64,000 nucleotides of DNA, from NCBI GenBank assembly GCA_043228905.1, contig JBHGNT010000013.1, forward strand, positions 9,424,001 through 9,488,000. The letters run 5' to 3'. Origin of the DNA: Azolla caroliniana. Its lineage: Eukaryota; Polypodiophyta. The translations under genes and the position numbers were made by a program. Of the stretch, positions 31,669 through 44,080 are shown one piece after another. Positions within the stretch are counted from its first letter, which is position 1, and each line of letters opens with the position of its first letter. Under the pieces are notes generated by a model. It was not told the origin of the DNA. It was given only the letters and a program-made list of their open reading frames with translations, and searched no databases.

Positions 31669-31997
31669 ATATCTATGAAAGTTGAAGGGAGTACTAATGT
31701 GACAAAAAAAGTTTTGGAGCAAGTGGAAATTCCTTCTTCAATGAAGTGTTATCTTGCCTATTAGCAATTCAACATGTTCCACAACCCGTGCAATTTTTGG
31801 GTGTCTATATTCGCTCCATTGTGACACTCATTGCAAATAATGATTGTTCATATACATAATTGCGTGTTTCCACAAAAAAAAAGAAAAAAAAGAGGGAGGA
31901 GATAGAGAGAGAGAAATATTATAGTTTGTAAGGTTGCCCATTAGAGACCAGAAGGTCATAGGTTCAACCCTTACATTTCGCAATGGCATCTAGTAAA

Positions 31998-32028
<31 letters not shown>

Positions 32029-32532
32029 GGACTAGTTACAAAGTTAGTAGAGAAGTGAGATACTCAGGTTTCGAACGCAAGAGGTAGTGAAAATAGCCTA
32101 AGAAAACATACTAACCACTAAAGTTGCTTCATTTTGAATCACTTTGTTGTTTAGTAGAAGAAGGACGGGAAGAAGAGCATCTCCAAAAATCTCCAAATCT
32201 CCTTCTCCCCTTCTTCTTCTTCTCCTGTGCTCTGCTCTGCTCTGCTGCTGGCGTGTCACATGATTCAAACGTAGTTCGCGGGCGGGATGATGGATCGAGC
32301 TGCTGAAGCCGCAACTGCCTTTCGCCGTGGCGGGGGGGGCGCGTGAGAAAGAGAAAGAGAAAGAGAGATATTGGTAGGGAGAGAATCAGAGCAGACACAG
32401 GCAAACAAACACACAGAGCTGAAATGGAAGCAGAGCAAGAAGGTTAAACAGAGTGCATAAGCAGAAACAGAAACAGAAACAGAAACAGAGTGCAGAAGCA
32501 CAGTAGAATCCCTCTCCCCCAGAGATCTGGCA
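31669..32532 (+). promoter_or_regulatory. GCP3 upstream region and 5' UTR
   Basis: Host DNA between the Copia-A LTR and the GCP3 start codon. Contains two short stretches with tRNA B-box-like words (GGTTCAACCC at 31962 and GGTTTCGAACGC at 32068), a (TA)n run at 32003-32028, and CT- and GA-rich 5' UTR-like sequence with a TCTGCTCTGC repeat (32227-32247) and four GAAACA repeats (about 32465-32488). No clear TATA box, as in many plant housekeeping promoters. The transcription start cannot be fixed. Confidence 0.5.
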
Positions 32533-35356
32533 ATGGAGGGCGAGGAAATATCAGGACTTGTGAGGGAGCTCGTCTCTCGGCTTCTTCCCAACAAGTCTGA
32601 ACTTCCTCCACCCACTCCTCACATCAACAACAACAACAACCTTTCTTCATCAGATCGAGATCGAGATCGAGTTGATGATATAGCTGAACGAGCATACCAC
32701 TATGCCATCCGCATCTTCGGGAGCCGCATTGCCCCTTCTGTCACCAAGGATGAAGCCGCAACTGCAGAGGCCATCAAACGCCAGCTGGTTCTTCAAGGTA
32801 GGTCGTCTGATGCCCTCACCTTCGCTGATTTGTATAGAAGATTCTCTGCTCAGGCTGGAACAGGTTGCATTGAGAACAAATGGGCCCTGCTCTATGTCCT
32901 TCGTGCCCTCTCCGAAGATCAAAGAAGAGAAAAATCTGAAACTAGAGGCATGGCTGGCTCTCTAACAGCCACACTCTCTGGACCTGCTATCCATGGAGCC
33001 CTTCAAACCCTCCCAGCTCCATCTGGAAGGTCATTTCCATGCGATTCTAGCATCGTTGTTAGCAATGGAAGAAACCATCAGATCTTGGACCACACCCGGA
33101 TTCCTCCTGGGGGCGTCTTAGTCCTCTCTAAAGATTCAACTAATCTCAGAGCTTCAGCCATCCAGGAATATGTAGAAATTTGCCAAGAAGAATCAGACAT
33201 TACTGAAGGGGCTCTTGTCCGAGATGTCTTGTATGCTTGTCAAGGCATCGATGGTAGATATGTGAAATTCGAGAAAGAGATTGATGGTTATGCTATCGAT
33301 GATGCTTTCAAGGTTCCCAAGGCTATTCAACTACTTGTTAGAAGACTATGCGAGGTTGGTTGGCTATTCAAACGCATTCAAGGCCATATAAATGAAAGCC
33401 TCAAACAAGGTCCAATGGAGGTAATAGGCACTGTTGGCCATGCCTTTTGTGCCTCCTTACAAGAGGAGCTTAGTGATTACTACCGATTGATGGCTGTCCT
33501 TGAAGCTCAGATACATAACCCTATCCCAGTTATGCAAGAAGGTAATAAAACGGTGAATTATCTGTCCTTGCGCCGCCTCATGGTGTGGCTCGCCGAGCCT
33601 TTGGTTCGAATGAGGCTGTTAGCTGTCCTAATCGATGATTGTAAGAATCTCAAAGGAGGAGCAATGGCTGGTGCAATCCACCTTCATGCACAACATGGTG
33701 ATCCACTTGTTCGTGGTATTATGGCTAGGCTTCTTCGCAAGGTTTGTTCTCCTTTATTCGAAATGGTGAGAAGATGGGTACTTGAAGGGGAGCTTGATGA
33801 TTTGTATCAGGAGTTCTTTGTTATAGGCCAACCTGTTAAAGCCGAAGCATTGTGGCGAGAGGGGTATCAACTACAAGGTAATATGCTTCCCACCTTCATT
33901 CCAGAGTCTTTAGCCCAAAGTATACTTCGGACGGGGAAATCAATCAATTTTTTAAGAGTCTGTTGTGAGGATAATGGATGGGAAGAAGCAGCCGCAGAGG
34001 CTGTTGCAGCAGCTGGAACCTCTGGTGATCGAGGAGGGTTGGGCTATGGAGAAACAGAGGCATTGGAAGTGATGGTTATGGAAGCAGCTCGGAGGATCGA
34101 TAGACATTTAATAAAAATAATGTATGAACGATACAAGTTCCGAGAACATTGCTTGGCCATCAAAAGGTATTTATTGCTTGGGCAAGGTGACTTCATTCAG
34201 TACCTTATGGATCTTGTTGGTCCTGACCTTTCTCAGCCAGCAAATACTGTGAGCTCTTTCAAGCTTTCAGGCCTTCTGGAAAGTGCTATTCGAGCTTCAA
34301 ATGCGCAATATGATGATGGTGATGTTCTAGACAGGTTGAGGGTGAAAATGATGCCCTACAATGATGGAGATAGGGGATGGGATGTGTTCTCATTGGAATA
34401 CATTTTGCGAGATCCATTAAACACCATATTTACCGAAGTCGTGATCAGCAACTACCTGAGAATCTTTAATTTCTTGTGGAGGCTGAAACGTGTTGAACAT
34501 GCATTAAGTGCTACATGGCAAACAATGAAACCGAATTGCTCATTGGCAAGAATTTATACGCCCTCAGGCCATGGTGAAAAATCCCATATGGTTGCAGTTT
34601 TGAGAAGGTGCCAAACTCTTAGAAATGAAATGAACCATTTTGTAACTAATCTACAATATTACATCATGTTCGAGGTCTTGGAATATTCATGGGCAAAATT
34701 CTTGGAAGAGATGGAAGATGCCCAAGATCTAGATGATCTCATTAAGGCACATGAGAATTATTTGGTGTCCATTCTCGAGAAAGCCCTACTTGGGGAAAGG
34801 TCAAAGCTCTTATGCAAAACGCTGTTCAGTTTGTTTGATTTGATTCTTCGGTTTAGGGGACTAGCAGATCGGCTCTATGAAAATATAAGAGCTGTTCAAG
34901 GAAGGTAAGAAATCTCACTGATATGTTGGTTTTCTACATTAATATTTTAAAAGATCTAAAGCATTGTAAAAATCTCTATGAGGTGGTAGTTTTCTAAATG
35001 ACTTCTATTTTCAAGGATCTAAAGCATTGTTGATGTGCAGGAGTGACATTTCTGTGAGGAAAAAGGTTGGGAAAAATGCTGGCTTAGGTAGTACTATGGG
35101 GAGGAAATCAGCAAACTTAGAATCTACCATTGAGTTTCTTAAAGGTATGGGTGAGGAGATGGATGGGATAGCATCAGAATACTCGGTTTTGCTCGAAGGT
35201 TTTATAGCTCAGCTTCCAGTTCAGCAACATGTTGATTTGAAATTCCTTTCATTCCGTTTGGACTTCTCAGAGTTCTATCTCCGACAGCATATAAGCATGT
35301 CCACGGCTCCCTTGAAGCTCAAGCGAGCCCCTATAAATGTGTCAAGGCTGTCTTGA
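32533..35356 (+). CDS. GCP3: Gamma-tubulin complex component 3 (GCP3/SPC98)
   Basis: Two exons: 32533-34904 and 35041-35356, joined across a 136-bp intron (GAAG|GTAAGA ... GATGTGCAG|GAGTG). The product is 895 residues, compared with about 840 for the Arabidopsis homologue as I recall. Spc97/Spc98 family hallmarks: RDVLYACQGIDGRYVKFE near residue 230 (GRIP1) and YLLLGQGDFIQYLMDLVGPDL near residue 546 (GRIP2), which binds gamma-tubulin. The last part includes KRVEHALSATWQTMKP and NHFVTNLQYYIMFEVLEYSW. GCP2, GCP3 and gamma-tubulin form the small complex that nucleates microtubules at the nuclear surface and cortex in plants. Start choice: first ATG of the long frame, with G at +4. Upstream poly-Asn (residues 31-35) and an Arg/Asp repeat are low-complexity. 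The only intact host gene seen. Confidence 0.97.
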
Positions 35357-38055
35357 TGCTACCTGACTTTTTGTAATGTTTTCCCTCATATTCATATGCT
35401 CGTTCTACGTAGTCATTTGTTGTATTTGTGCTACTTATGGGATGAATCTTTTTACAAATTCATATAGAAAAACGGTGACTTGCGTCTCGACTGTTTTTAT
35501 GTCACTGCTGATAGTGTATTGCCATTTGTTCAATTTGTTTATTCTTATTTCCAGATTGAAGTGCAAAATGATAATAGTACTAGTGCGTCTCTGTCTTCTA
35601 TGTGGTACTGAATATAATATCATGTTTATTTAAATGATTTGATACGGGCACCATCTCTCAATGTTATCAGCCAAGTTTTAGTGCATTATAATGAAATCCA
35701 TAATTCATAAATTTACTGTTTTGTTTCTTATATTGTTGCAAACTACCACCACTAATGGCTGGCAATAGGATTCGAGCTGTCCACTTATTATCAATTGATT
35801 TGTTTCTCAATTGCAGCAAACGACAATCATAGATGGCTGGCATGGGGACTCGATCTGTTCATGTTATTCCTGTATCAGTAACGTTAAGTGACAACTGAAA
35901 AAAAGTAGCACACCATTAGTTTTCTTGAACTTCATATTGTTAGATAATTATAGTGTAGTAGATGTTTGTGGCTAGTTGAGTTAACATAGTTGCAAATGGC
36001 AACATGGAGATGTGCATAAGGGTATAATGTATGAAGCATGAGAAATATGCATGGAACTAAAACTCTAACCAAGTGATGCATCCAAGCAATTGATCATGCT
36101 ATTAATAGTGCTGATGTTGCACACATTTCTAATAGGCAACTAATTCATACCAAGAACAATCTAGTCACACCGTCTTCACCAAGTCTTATGAAAGGAACAT
36201 TGGTGCTTTAGTTTTCTAAATGATGTAAAGGGTTCATTTGGTGGAAATTTGGTAATAGGGTAACATCACATTGCTAATCCTACATGCAAATTTAGAAATG
36301 AGTTGATTTAGGTTTTTGTCCATAGATAGAAAAAGTTTGGTTCCATCTTAGAAAGGAAGAAAGAAAGATATTAACATCCTTTAAGATGCCAGAATGGTCT
36401 ATAAGACCAAACGAGAGATTACATCTGAAGTGTTGACTTGGCATTGAGAACAACAAATCAAAGTAATAAATGTTGTTACTAAGAAGAAAAGAAGAAGTAA
36501 ATAAGATTAAAAGAGAGTAAGGAATCTTGTTATCGACATGTACGATTCTCAAGTCAGATATATTGTAATTTTTGTCTTTGAAAGGTCTCTAGCATATGTC
36601 CATCCAAAATGGAGAGGTCTATGAAGCAAGGGAAGTACGTACGATGGTGGGAGATAATGGTCTTTATCTAACAATGACAAGGGTGGTGAGATCGTGGTAA
36701 CCACTTTGTTATGCCTTGATCGGGAGCCCATTTGTGTAGCCCTTGATGGACTTCTAGCATTAGTAGGGGTGATGGGGCTAAGGAAAGTTGTGATTGTTCT
36801 TTGTAGATAAGCTTGTGTGGTTGTACTGTTGTCCTTCAACAACTTTTTCATGTGTCTCTTGAGTTCTAGCAAGAGAAGTACCAAGCACCGTTGGTCCTTA
36901 TATTCCATTACCTTGTATAGTGGACCAAAGCCTTGTTGAAAGAGGCAATGGTATCTCACTCTTATTTCAGAAAAGGCATATAGTGACAAAACATAGTGTT
37001 ATTTGGTTTCCACTCCTTGATGACACAATTGGCGAATTCTTTCTTCTTGAGGTATTCATGTATATTTACCCACCTCAATCTCTAAGTAATGTTATGAAGT
37101 ACACAAATGCCCTATCACAATTGCGCCATGCATAGGATAGATGTATGTCCATATAAGATGGCTTGATGATGAATCCATCCTAGCCATCTTTGTACCAAGT
37201 GATATTTTGGGGACAATCCATGTTATCTTGTTTTTCCCAGTTAATAATATCACTTCAGATCACTTTATTCTTTTCCAATTTGGTCATGTTTAGATGGGAA
37301 CAATCCAAGGTATATTGGAATGGGGGTACTGCATTTATGTGTATGCCATGTGACGTGAACCATTGTTGTATTTCAACAGGGCAACAATGATTGTCTCCAT
37401 GTTCATCAAGTTGTCTTGATGACATAAGTGCCAATCTTGAGTACCTTCTTTTAAGGAGCTCCCAAAGTCGTTGGATACAGGTCATTGATCGGAATAATGC
37501 CTTAATAATTATGGGGGTTGCTCCCACCTTTGCCTACATTATATCATAGGGCACCGATGTTTTGTTTCTTATCTTGTGGGCAATCATTGACACTCAAGGT
37601 CTCTCTAAATATTTCTAGTTATTTTCTTTGTTAATACTCAATCCCACATTTATACTCCATATAGAAGAATTGTTGTCACAAGTGTATCAAATATCCACAA
37701 TTTAGTTTGTGGCATTTGGAATTGCAAATGTGCACATTGTCTTTCGAGGGCACCAATTTTACATAATAACTATAACTCATCATGAGATAGGTTTCCAATA
37801 GTTTTCCCTAATTTTATGATGAGTACATGTGGGTTAATTTTGAAAGGAAAGAGATTATGAATTGTAATATTCAATTCTACGGTGGGATAACTATTAAATG
37901 TGTTATCACTTCACCACTTCACATAAAGTAGTCAATTGTGAACACACTAGGGGTTTAGGGTTTCTGCCTATATAAGAAGGCTAGGCACCTTCTTTATAAG
38001 AGTCTTGACTTATGTTGGGACTATGACAGTGTCATTATGGCTCTTGTTAACTAAG
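35357..38055. other. Intergenic DNA downstream of GCP3
   Basis: AT-rich. The first few hundred bases probably hold the GCP3 3' UTR. Two minus-strand open frames (36989-36549 and 37527-37255) are moderately long but match nothing I recognise; they may be relics. The segment ends with CTAAG (38051-38055), the left TSD of Copia-B. Confidence 0.5.
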
Positions 38056-38360
38056 TGTTGAATACGAGTGTATAATGGCCGTATTCACACTGTCCCTTTG
38101 GACAACCCAAGTTTGGGCTATTTCTGTAAATAGCATAAAGGGCAATTGCCCTAGGATAGTCACTATATAAAGTGACTTTGTAACCTTTAGTGGTTGTTGG
38201 TTGTCATTTTGTAACTGTTGCTATTAAGAAATAAAACGTTTCTTTGTGCCTATCTATCTCTCTCTCTCTCTCTGTGCGTATCTTGTTTATTCTCATACAC
38301 ATGTCCTTCAACATCACAGATGTTGTTTGTTCTTCCGCATTGATGACCTTGTCCCCAACA
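38056..38360 (+). repeat. Copia-B 5' LTR, 305 bp
   Basis: TGTTGAATACGAG ... TTGTCCCCAACA. The TATA box lies inside a perfect inverted repeat, AGTCACT-ATATAA-AGTGACT (38158-38177), preceded by GCTATTT-CTGT-AAATAGC (38117-38134). A (CT)n run is at about 38256-38273. Confidence 0.95.
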
Positions 38361-38362
38361 TT

Positions 38363-38375
38363 TGGTATCAGAGCG
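38363..38375 (+). other. Copia-B primer binding site (initiator Met tRNA)
   Basis: TTGGTATCAGAGCG, 2-3 bp after the LTR. Confidence 0.9.
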
Positions 38376-38874
38376 TTGGAGGTTCTTCAACCCGCCGGCC
38401 ATCATAGTACACCACACAACATTCTGTTTCTGTTTTTCTTGAAGAACAGAGAAGAGAGAAGACAAACAAGAAGTCTGCATCTTACTATGTTAAATCACTA
38501 ATTGGAGTAAGCTAGCCGGCTGTACTCTGTTCCTGTGATTGTAACCACCTGAGATTGGTCTCTAGGCAACAACCAAATTCATGCTTCATTCGGCTGATCG
38601 ACATTCGGGAGGATCAGTTGGATCCGTCCCTCTCATCGTTGCAATCATCCGAAGCAGAATCGGCCCAAACAATCGGTTTCTTGTGATCGGTATTCGGTAG
38701 ACAATCGAAAGCTAACCGGAGTCACTCCAAGAGGGTTCAACAAACAAGCATCCGAAACCAAACCGACTCGGGTTCAAGACCGACTAGAACGATATCGGGT
38801 GAGCCGACCAACTACACCCCACTAAGGTTCCTAGTCAACTCCGAACAGAGTCTTACCAACCGAAACCAAATCAG

Positions 38875-41800
38875 ATGGCATCAACATCTGGCTCATCGCA
38901 GCTGAGTCTAAGGAGGTTCGACGGTTCGAACTTCAACTTCTAGAAGGAACAAATGCAAGACTATCTCATAGTCAAGGGTCAGATAGACCCGATTGAGAAT
39001 GAAAATCCCCTAGAAGCATACAAGGCAAACGAGTGGCTAAACTTGCACAGAATCATCCACGCCACGATTCAGATGCACTTGTCGGAGTCAGTGTACTTCA
39101 CAGTGCAATCATGCTCAATAGCTTTTGAACTTTGGAAAACATTGTCGAAAACTTATGAAAAGAAGGTCGCCGCAACGAAGATGTATCTGATTCAGCGCCT
39201 CTACAAGTTGTGGATGAAAGAATCCGATTCGGTTCAGGCACACCTCAACGAGTACGAAAGCATAAGCTCACAAATATCGTCTCAGGGGACAACAATAGAG
39301 GATGAACTCAAAGCAATTATACTCATGAGTAGTCTCCCTTGTTCTTGGGAAACTTTCGTCACAACCGTGTGCAATGCTTCAACAACTACCATTAAGTACT
39401 CCGAAATCACGAGCGCAATCCTGACTGAAGCAATTGGGAGAAAGTCTTTTGCCAAAGACTCGGCAGATGAAGCTTTCGTAGTACAAGGTTCGATCGACAA
39501 ATCGAACAACCAAGGAAGAATTTCTTCCCGACCGCCGAACAATCAGCGAAGCCGGAGCAAGTCCTGGGACAACCGAATCTACAACTACTGCAAGAAACCG
39601 GGACACATCAAAGCTGACTGCCGAGCACTCAAAGAAAAAACTGACAAAGCTCAAAGAGCAGATCAGAAGAGTAGCCGACATGAGGAGGTCAACTACGTCG
39701 GCTCTTCAGCTGAAATTTTGACGACCGACCCGAACATATTGTCCATAGAGAACCCAATCGAATCAGAAGTTCTGCTTACGACTAAGGAATCGAGCACATA
39801 GCTCTTGGACTCGGGCGCATCGTATCATGTGACACCTCACCGATCTCAGTTTCGGCAATACTCGGACCGGCACTCCGACTCAATTCGAGTCGGGAACTTG
39901 CAATACTGTTCCATAATCGGAATTGGCACTGTAGAGCTCAACCTTCTGGGTGGCTCTACACTCGTACTACACAACGTTCGACACGTTCTTGAGCTTTCAA
40001 GACCCTTGATCTCAGTCGGACAACTTAACGAAGCCGACATCTGTGTCGGGTTCTCATCAAGAGGGTGGACACTCCACTAAGGGAACCTCTTGCTTGCTCG
40101 AGGACCAAAGGTACACTCTTTGTACCCTTTATATGTCACACTCAAAGAGGGTGACTTATTTTCGGTTGATATCCCCGTGTCATCGTTATGGCACGGACGA
40201 CTTGGACACCTCAGCAAGGCCGGCATAATGCACCTATCCAAAGCCGGTTACATCCCCAAGCTCTCCTTCTCGGATCACCAATTCTACGAGCATTGCTAGT
40301 ACGACAAACATGTAGCCGCATCCCACCCGACATCAGCACCAAGAGAACGAGTTCCCTCGATTTGGTCCACTCAGACGTCTCTAGCCCGATGCCACATCAA
40401 TCTCTCGGCGGTGCTTCGTACTTTGTCAGTTTTATTGACGACTTGACTTGGAAGGTGTGGGCTTACCCCATTAGAACCAAAGATCGGGTGTTCTCAATCT
40501 TCTCCGAATGGCTTGCAATAGTTGAAAACCAGACCGGTCAGAAACTAAAATGTCTCTGAACTGATAACGAAGGAGAATTCAAGTCTGAAGAATTCGTCAA
40601 ATTTTGCCGGGAACACGGCATTCGACGTGATTATACGGCACCTTATAGTCCGTAGCAGAACGAAATTGTAGAGCGCATGAGTCAGATGATTCAAGAACGC
40701 ATAGTATCCATGCTCCAACACTCCGGACTGTCAAATGACTTCTGCGCAGAGGCTCTACTTACGGTAGTACACATAATAAATATGTCGCCAAGTAGACCTC
40801 TAGGACTTAAAATACCTCAGGAAACATGGACCGACAGTAAGTCGAATTATGACAAGCTGAGGATCTTCGGTTGCGAGGTGTATGCCCTCATACCGAAAGA
40901 CGACCACCGGAAACTCCAACCAAGATCAAGGAAATGCATTTTCCTTGGATATGGACCCGACGGCGAGATCAGATACCGACTCTAGGATCCCGAGTACAGA
41001 CAAATCGGCCGAAGTTCGGACGTCGTGTTCAACGAGTCGGCTATGCATAAAACGGCCGAAAGGCCTATTGAAGTCCGAAGGGTAATATTTTCCGAAGTGC
41101 CAACCCTTCATTAAGGCCCAACCCACAACACGAGATCGGTTTCACGGGTAACCGACACCTCCCGTCCTGAATCCACCGATTCAGCACAGCCGAATGGCTC
41201 GGCTTCCGACCATCCGACACTTATACCCGGTGCGACTAGTCCCATCATACCTCGAAGATCCGAGAGGTTGTCACAACCTCCAGAAAGGTACTCTCCTAGA
41301 ATTTTCTTTACCGACGCCAGCGAACCGACATCTTACGAAGAAGCATCGGCATTTGCCGACTCAGCCACCTGGCACCTGGCGATGGAGTTGGAAATGCACT
41401 CCATTCACGCAAACAAAACTTGGGACTTGGTTGAATAACCGAAGAATCAACGTGCTCTTCCGTGTAAATGGGTCTATCGACTAAAAGAGACATCCGACTG
41501 GACCAACCCAAAGTACAAGGCCAGATTAATTGCGAAGGGATTTCAACAAGAATATGGCGTCGACTTCGACGAAATCTTTTCACTTGTGGTGAAAATGAAA
41601 ACCCTTCGTTTCATGCTTGGCGTCGTGGCCGCTGACAACTTGGAGCTAATTCAGTTAGATGTAAAAACGGATTTCCTCCACGGTGACCTATAGGAGGAAA
41701 TCTATATGGAGCAGCCGAAAGGCTTTGTGGCATCCGACCAGGAACATCTAGTCTGCCGATTCAGGAAGAGTTTATACGGCCTGAAACAGGCACCTCGATA

Positions 41801-42868
41801 GTGGTACAAGAAGTTCGACGACTTCATCCAGTCAGTCGGCTTCTCCAAGTGCGATGAGGACCACTGTCTTTTCACCAAAATAGCTCAAGACGGGTCTCCC
41901 GTCTTCCTCATCATTTACGTGGACGACATGCTACTCTCCGGCCGACATGCCGGAGAACTCACCGAACTCGTTCGGAAACTGCGGTTCAAGTTTGCCATGA
42001 ACGACCTTGGTCTGGCAAGACACATACCTTGTTTGACGATTAGTCGGCATCGCGGTAAATGACAACTTTTCTTGTTTCAAACCGACTACATCGGACGTAT
42101 CTTGGAACGCTTCAACATGCACTCGGCCAAGTCTGCTTCGACCACACTTCCCATTAACCTTTGGCTGTCTCAGCAAGATTGCCTGACATTCGGTTCGGAG
42201 GGGGAAGATATGAAGTCATTACCGTATGCACCGGCAGTCAGCTCCCTTGTGTACGTGATGGTCACGACACGGCCTGATATTTCTCACGTCGTAGGAGTCG
42301 TCAGCAGATTCATGCACAACCCATGCCGATCACACTTGAAGGCAGTCAAGCATGTGTTCAAACATCTAGTTGGCACAAAAGACCACGACATTCTTTTTGG
42401 CCCGAGTCGGACTTCGTCGACTGCGTGGACAGTCGGAAATCAACAACCGGATATTGTTTCAAATTCAGCAATGGAGCAATCTTGTGGAAGTTGAAACTTC
42501 AGGAGTGCACAGCCACCTCAATGACCGAAGCGGAATATGTAGCTACATCTGATGCGGCAAAAGAAGCTTTATGGCTGGGTCGGCTGGTGCACACATTTCG
42601 ACAAGTCGACTTCGACTCGGCTCCAGTTTTCTACAGTGACAGTCAGGGTGTTGTTGCTTTGTCAAAAAATCCGGTTCAACACAACGCCTCCAAGCATATC
42701 GACGTTCGATATCACTTTGTTCGGGACTGCATCATTTCCGGGAAAATCGGTCTCGAGAAGATATCCACAACCGATAATGTTGTAGATGGAATGACCAAGT
42801 GTCTTTCGGCGGATCGCTTCTGGTCCCTTCGGTACAAGATGGACGTAACGGAAAATCAGTCCGGTTAA
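38875..42868 (+). pseudogene. Copia-B gag-pol
   Basis: ATG 38875; TAG at 38941 where Copia-D has TGG. Gag: MYLIQRLYKLWMKESDSVQ (about 39180). The zinc knuckle YNYCKKPGHIKADC has Tyr for the first Cys. Protease LDSGASYHVTPHRSQF (39805), preceded by TAG. Pre-integrase LWHGRLGHLSKAG (about 40183). Integrase YFVSFIDDLT (about 40420), damaged second Asp region, ERMSQMIQER (about 40670). RT: KYKARLIAKGFQQEYGVDFDE (about 41515), YVDDMLLSG (about 41917). RNase H: MTEAEYVATSDAAKEALWL (42520), FYSDSQGVVALSKNP, HIDVRYHFVRD. Many TAG, TGA and frameshift lesions from 39799 to 42300. Confidence 0.9.
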
Positions 42869-43063
42869 AGTCAGACACACAACACAGAATGGTTTCGGAC
42901 AACCAACATTGGTTCTTTGAGGATTGGCTTCAGCTCTTCCAATTTGACCGGTTCGGTCTTCTGTCTTCAGATCTTGCCGACTCGAACAAAACTGATCTGT
43001 CCGATAAACCTTTTATATACCTTTAATTTCAGATAACCCATGTATACGCCCATTATGGGGGAG

Positions 43064-43257
43064 TGTCGAATACAAGTGTATAATGGCCGTATTCACACTA
43101 TCCCTTTGGACAACCCAAGTTTGGGCTATTTCTGTAAATAGCATAAAGGGCAGCTGCCCTAGGATAGTCACTATATAAAGTGACATTGTAACCTTTAGTG
43201 GTCATTGGTTGTCATTTTGTAACTGTTGCTATTAAGAAATAAAACGTTTCTTTGTGC

Positions 43258-43299
<42 letters not shown>

Positions 43300-43378
43300 C
43301 TTGTTTATTCTCATACACATGTCCTTCAACACCACAGATGTTGTTTGTTCTTCCGCACTGACGACCTTGTCCCCAACA
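43064..43378 (+). repeat. Copia-B 3' LTR, 315 bp
   Basis: Starts TGTCGAATACAAG after GGGGGAG (polypurine tract) and ends TTGTCCCCAACA. Longer CT microsatellite (43261-43297) than the 5' copy. Same inverted-repeat TATA, with one change. Confidence 0.95.
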
Positions 43379-43629
43379 CTAAGCACATCCAATGCTTGTG
43401 GAAGCCAAGGTATGACTCCCTTCAAGCTTCAATGGTACTAGACATCGAGGAGCGTCAGGTCCGTCTCATGCCATTGTTAGGGGCTCGTCGAGTGGTATGG
43501 CCCCTATGTTTCCTTTCTTTGGTCCATAGTCCTTTTGTTTTGCTTAAAATTAATTAGTTAGAACCGAGCGATAAAGGGTTGCATATCCACGAGAAAGTTG
43601 GGCACAAGCAACCTCCTATAAGGAGAACC

Positions 43630-44080
43630 TAGGCCTCGTAAATGTTACTCCTAGATTCGTGCAAAAGCATGTGTATGCCACATTTTCCATGCTTGAGTGG
43701 TGTTTATTGCTAAACCTTTATGCATACAAAATAGTTGTTAGGCATTTAGATGTCTTTGAGTACCCCAGAGAGTCACAAATAAGCACAACATCATTAACAT
43801 ATAGTAATATTTGTATAGCTATACTGGCTCGATGTCCTATTGAACCCCTAATTTCTCTATATACCGTGATACCTCATCTATATAGAGACCGACGAGAGTG
43901 GACAATAATGGGATTCCTCATTTTCCTCTGCTTGTGCTAGCCACCGTCTTTTCTGAACGCAGATTCATGCATGCATAGATTCCCCATTGCATATTAGTAG
44001 GGACACCAAGGGCATCTAGCTATTGTGTAAGATGAACACGTGGCAGTGTCAAACACTCCATATTTTATTATTTGTGAAAA
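43630..44080 (-). pseudogene. LINE reverse transcriptase relic
   Basis: Minus-strand translation with few stops shows LDALGVPTNMQWGIYACM (about 44020-43965), PLLSTLVGLYIDEVSRYIEKLG (about 43900), a Y-x-N-D box where LINE RTs have YADD (about 43800), and GTQRHLNA then LFCMHKGLAINT (about 43745). This order is typical of the palm of plant LINE reverse transcriptases. Several stops and at least two frameshifts; only a piece remains. Confidence 0.65.

Larger units (their letters stand above)
38056..43378 (+). mobile_element. Copia-B: complete but decayed Copia element
   Basis: 5' LTR 38056-38360, PBS, gag-pol, 3' LTR 43064-43378, with perfect TSD CTAAG (38051-38055 and 43379-43383). The LTRs differ at about ten positions plus microsatellite length, so it is older than Copia-F. 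Same family as Copia-D (53136-56019). Confidence 0.95.

Noticed and set aside
32265-32615. 116-codon minus-strand frame over the GCP3 5' end
   Set aside because: Antisense of GA-rich 5' UTR and coding start; low-complexity Ser-rich product.
36549-36989. 146-codon minus-strand frame
   Set aside because: No start context, domain or splice structure I can support; AT-rich chance frame or unrecognisable relic.
37255-37527. 90-codon minus-strand frame with HGDNHCCPVEIQQWF
   Set aside because: Composition looks protein-like, but I cannot place it in any family, so it is mentioned only in the intergenic entry.
43252-43557. Plus-strand frame starting with poly-(Leu-Ser)
   Set aside because: Translation of the CT microsatellite in the Copia-B 3' LTR.
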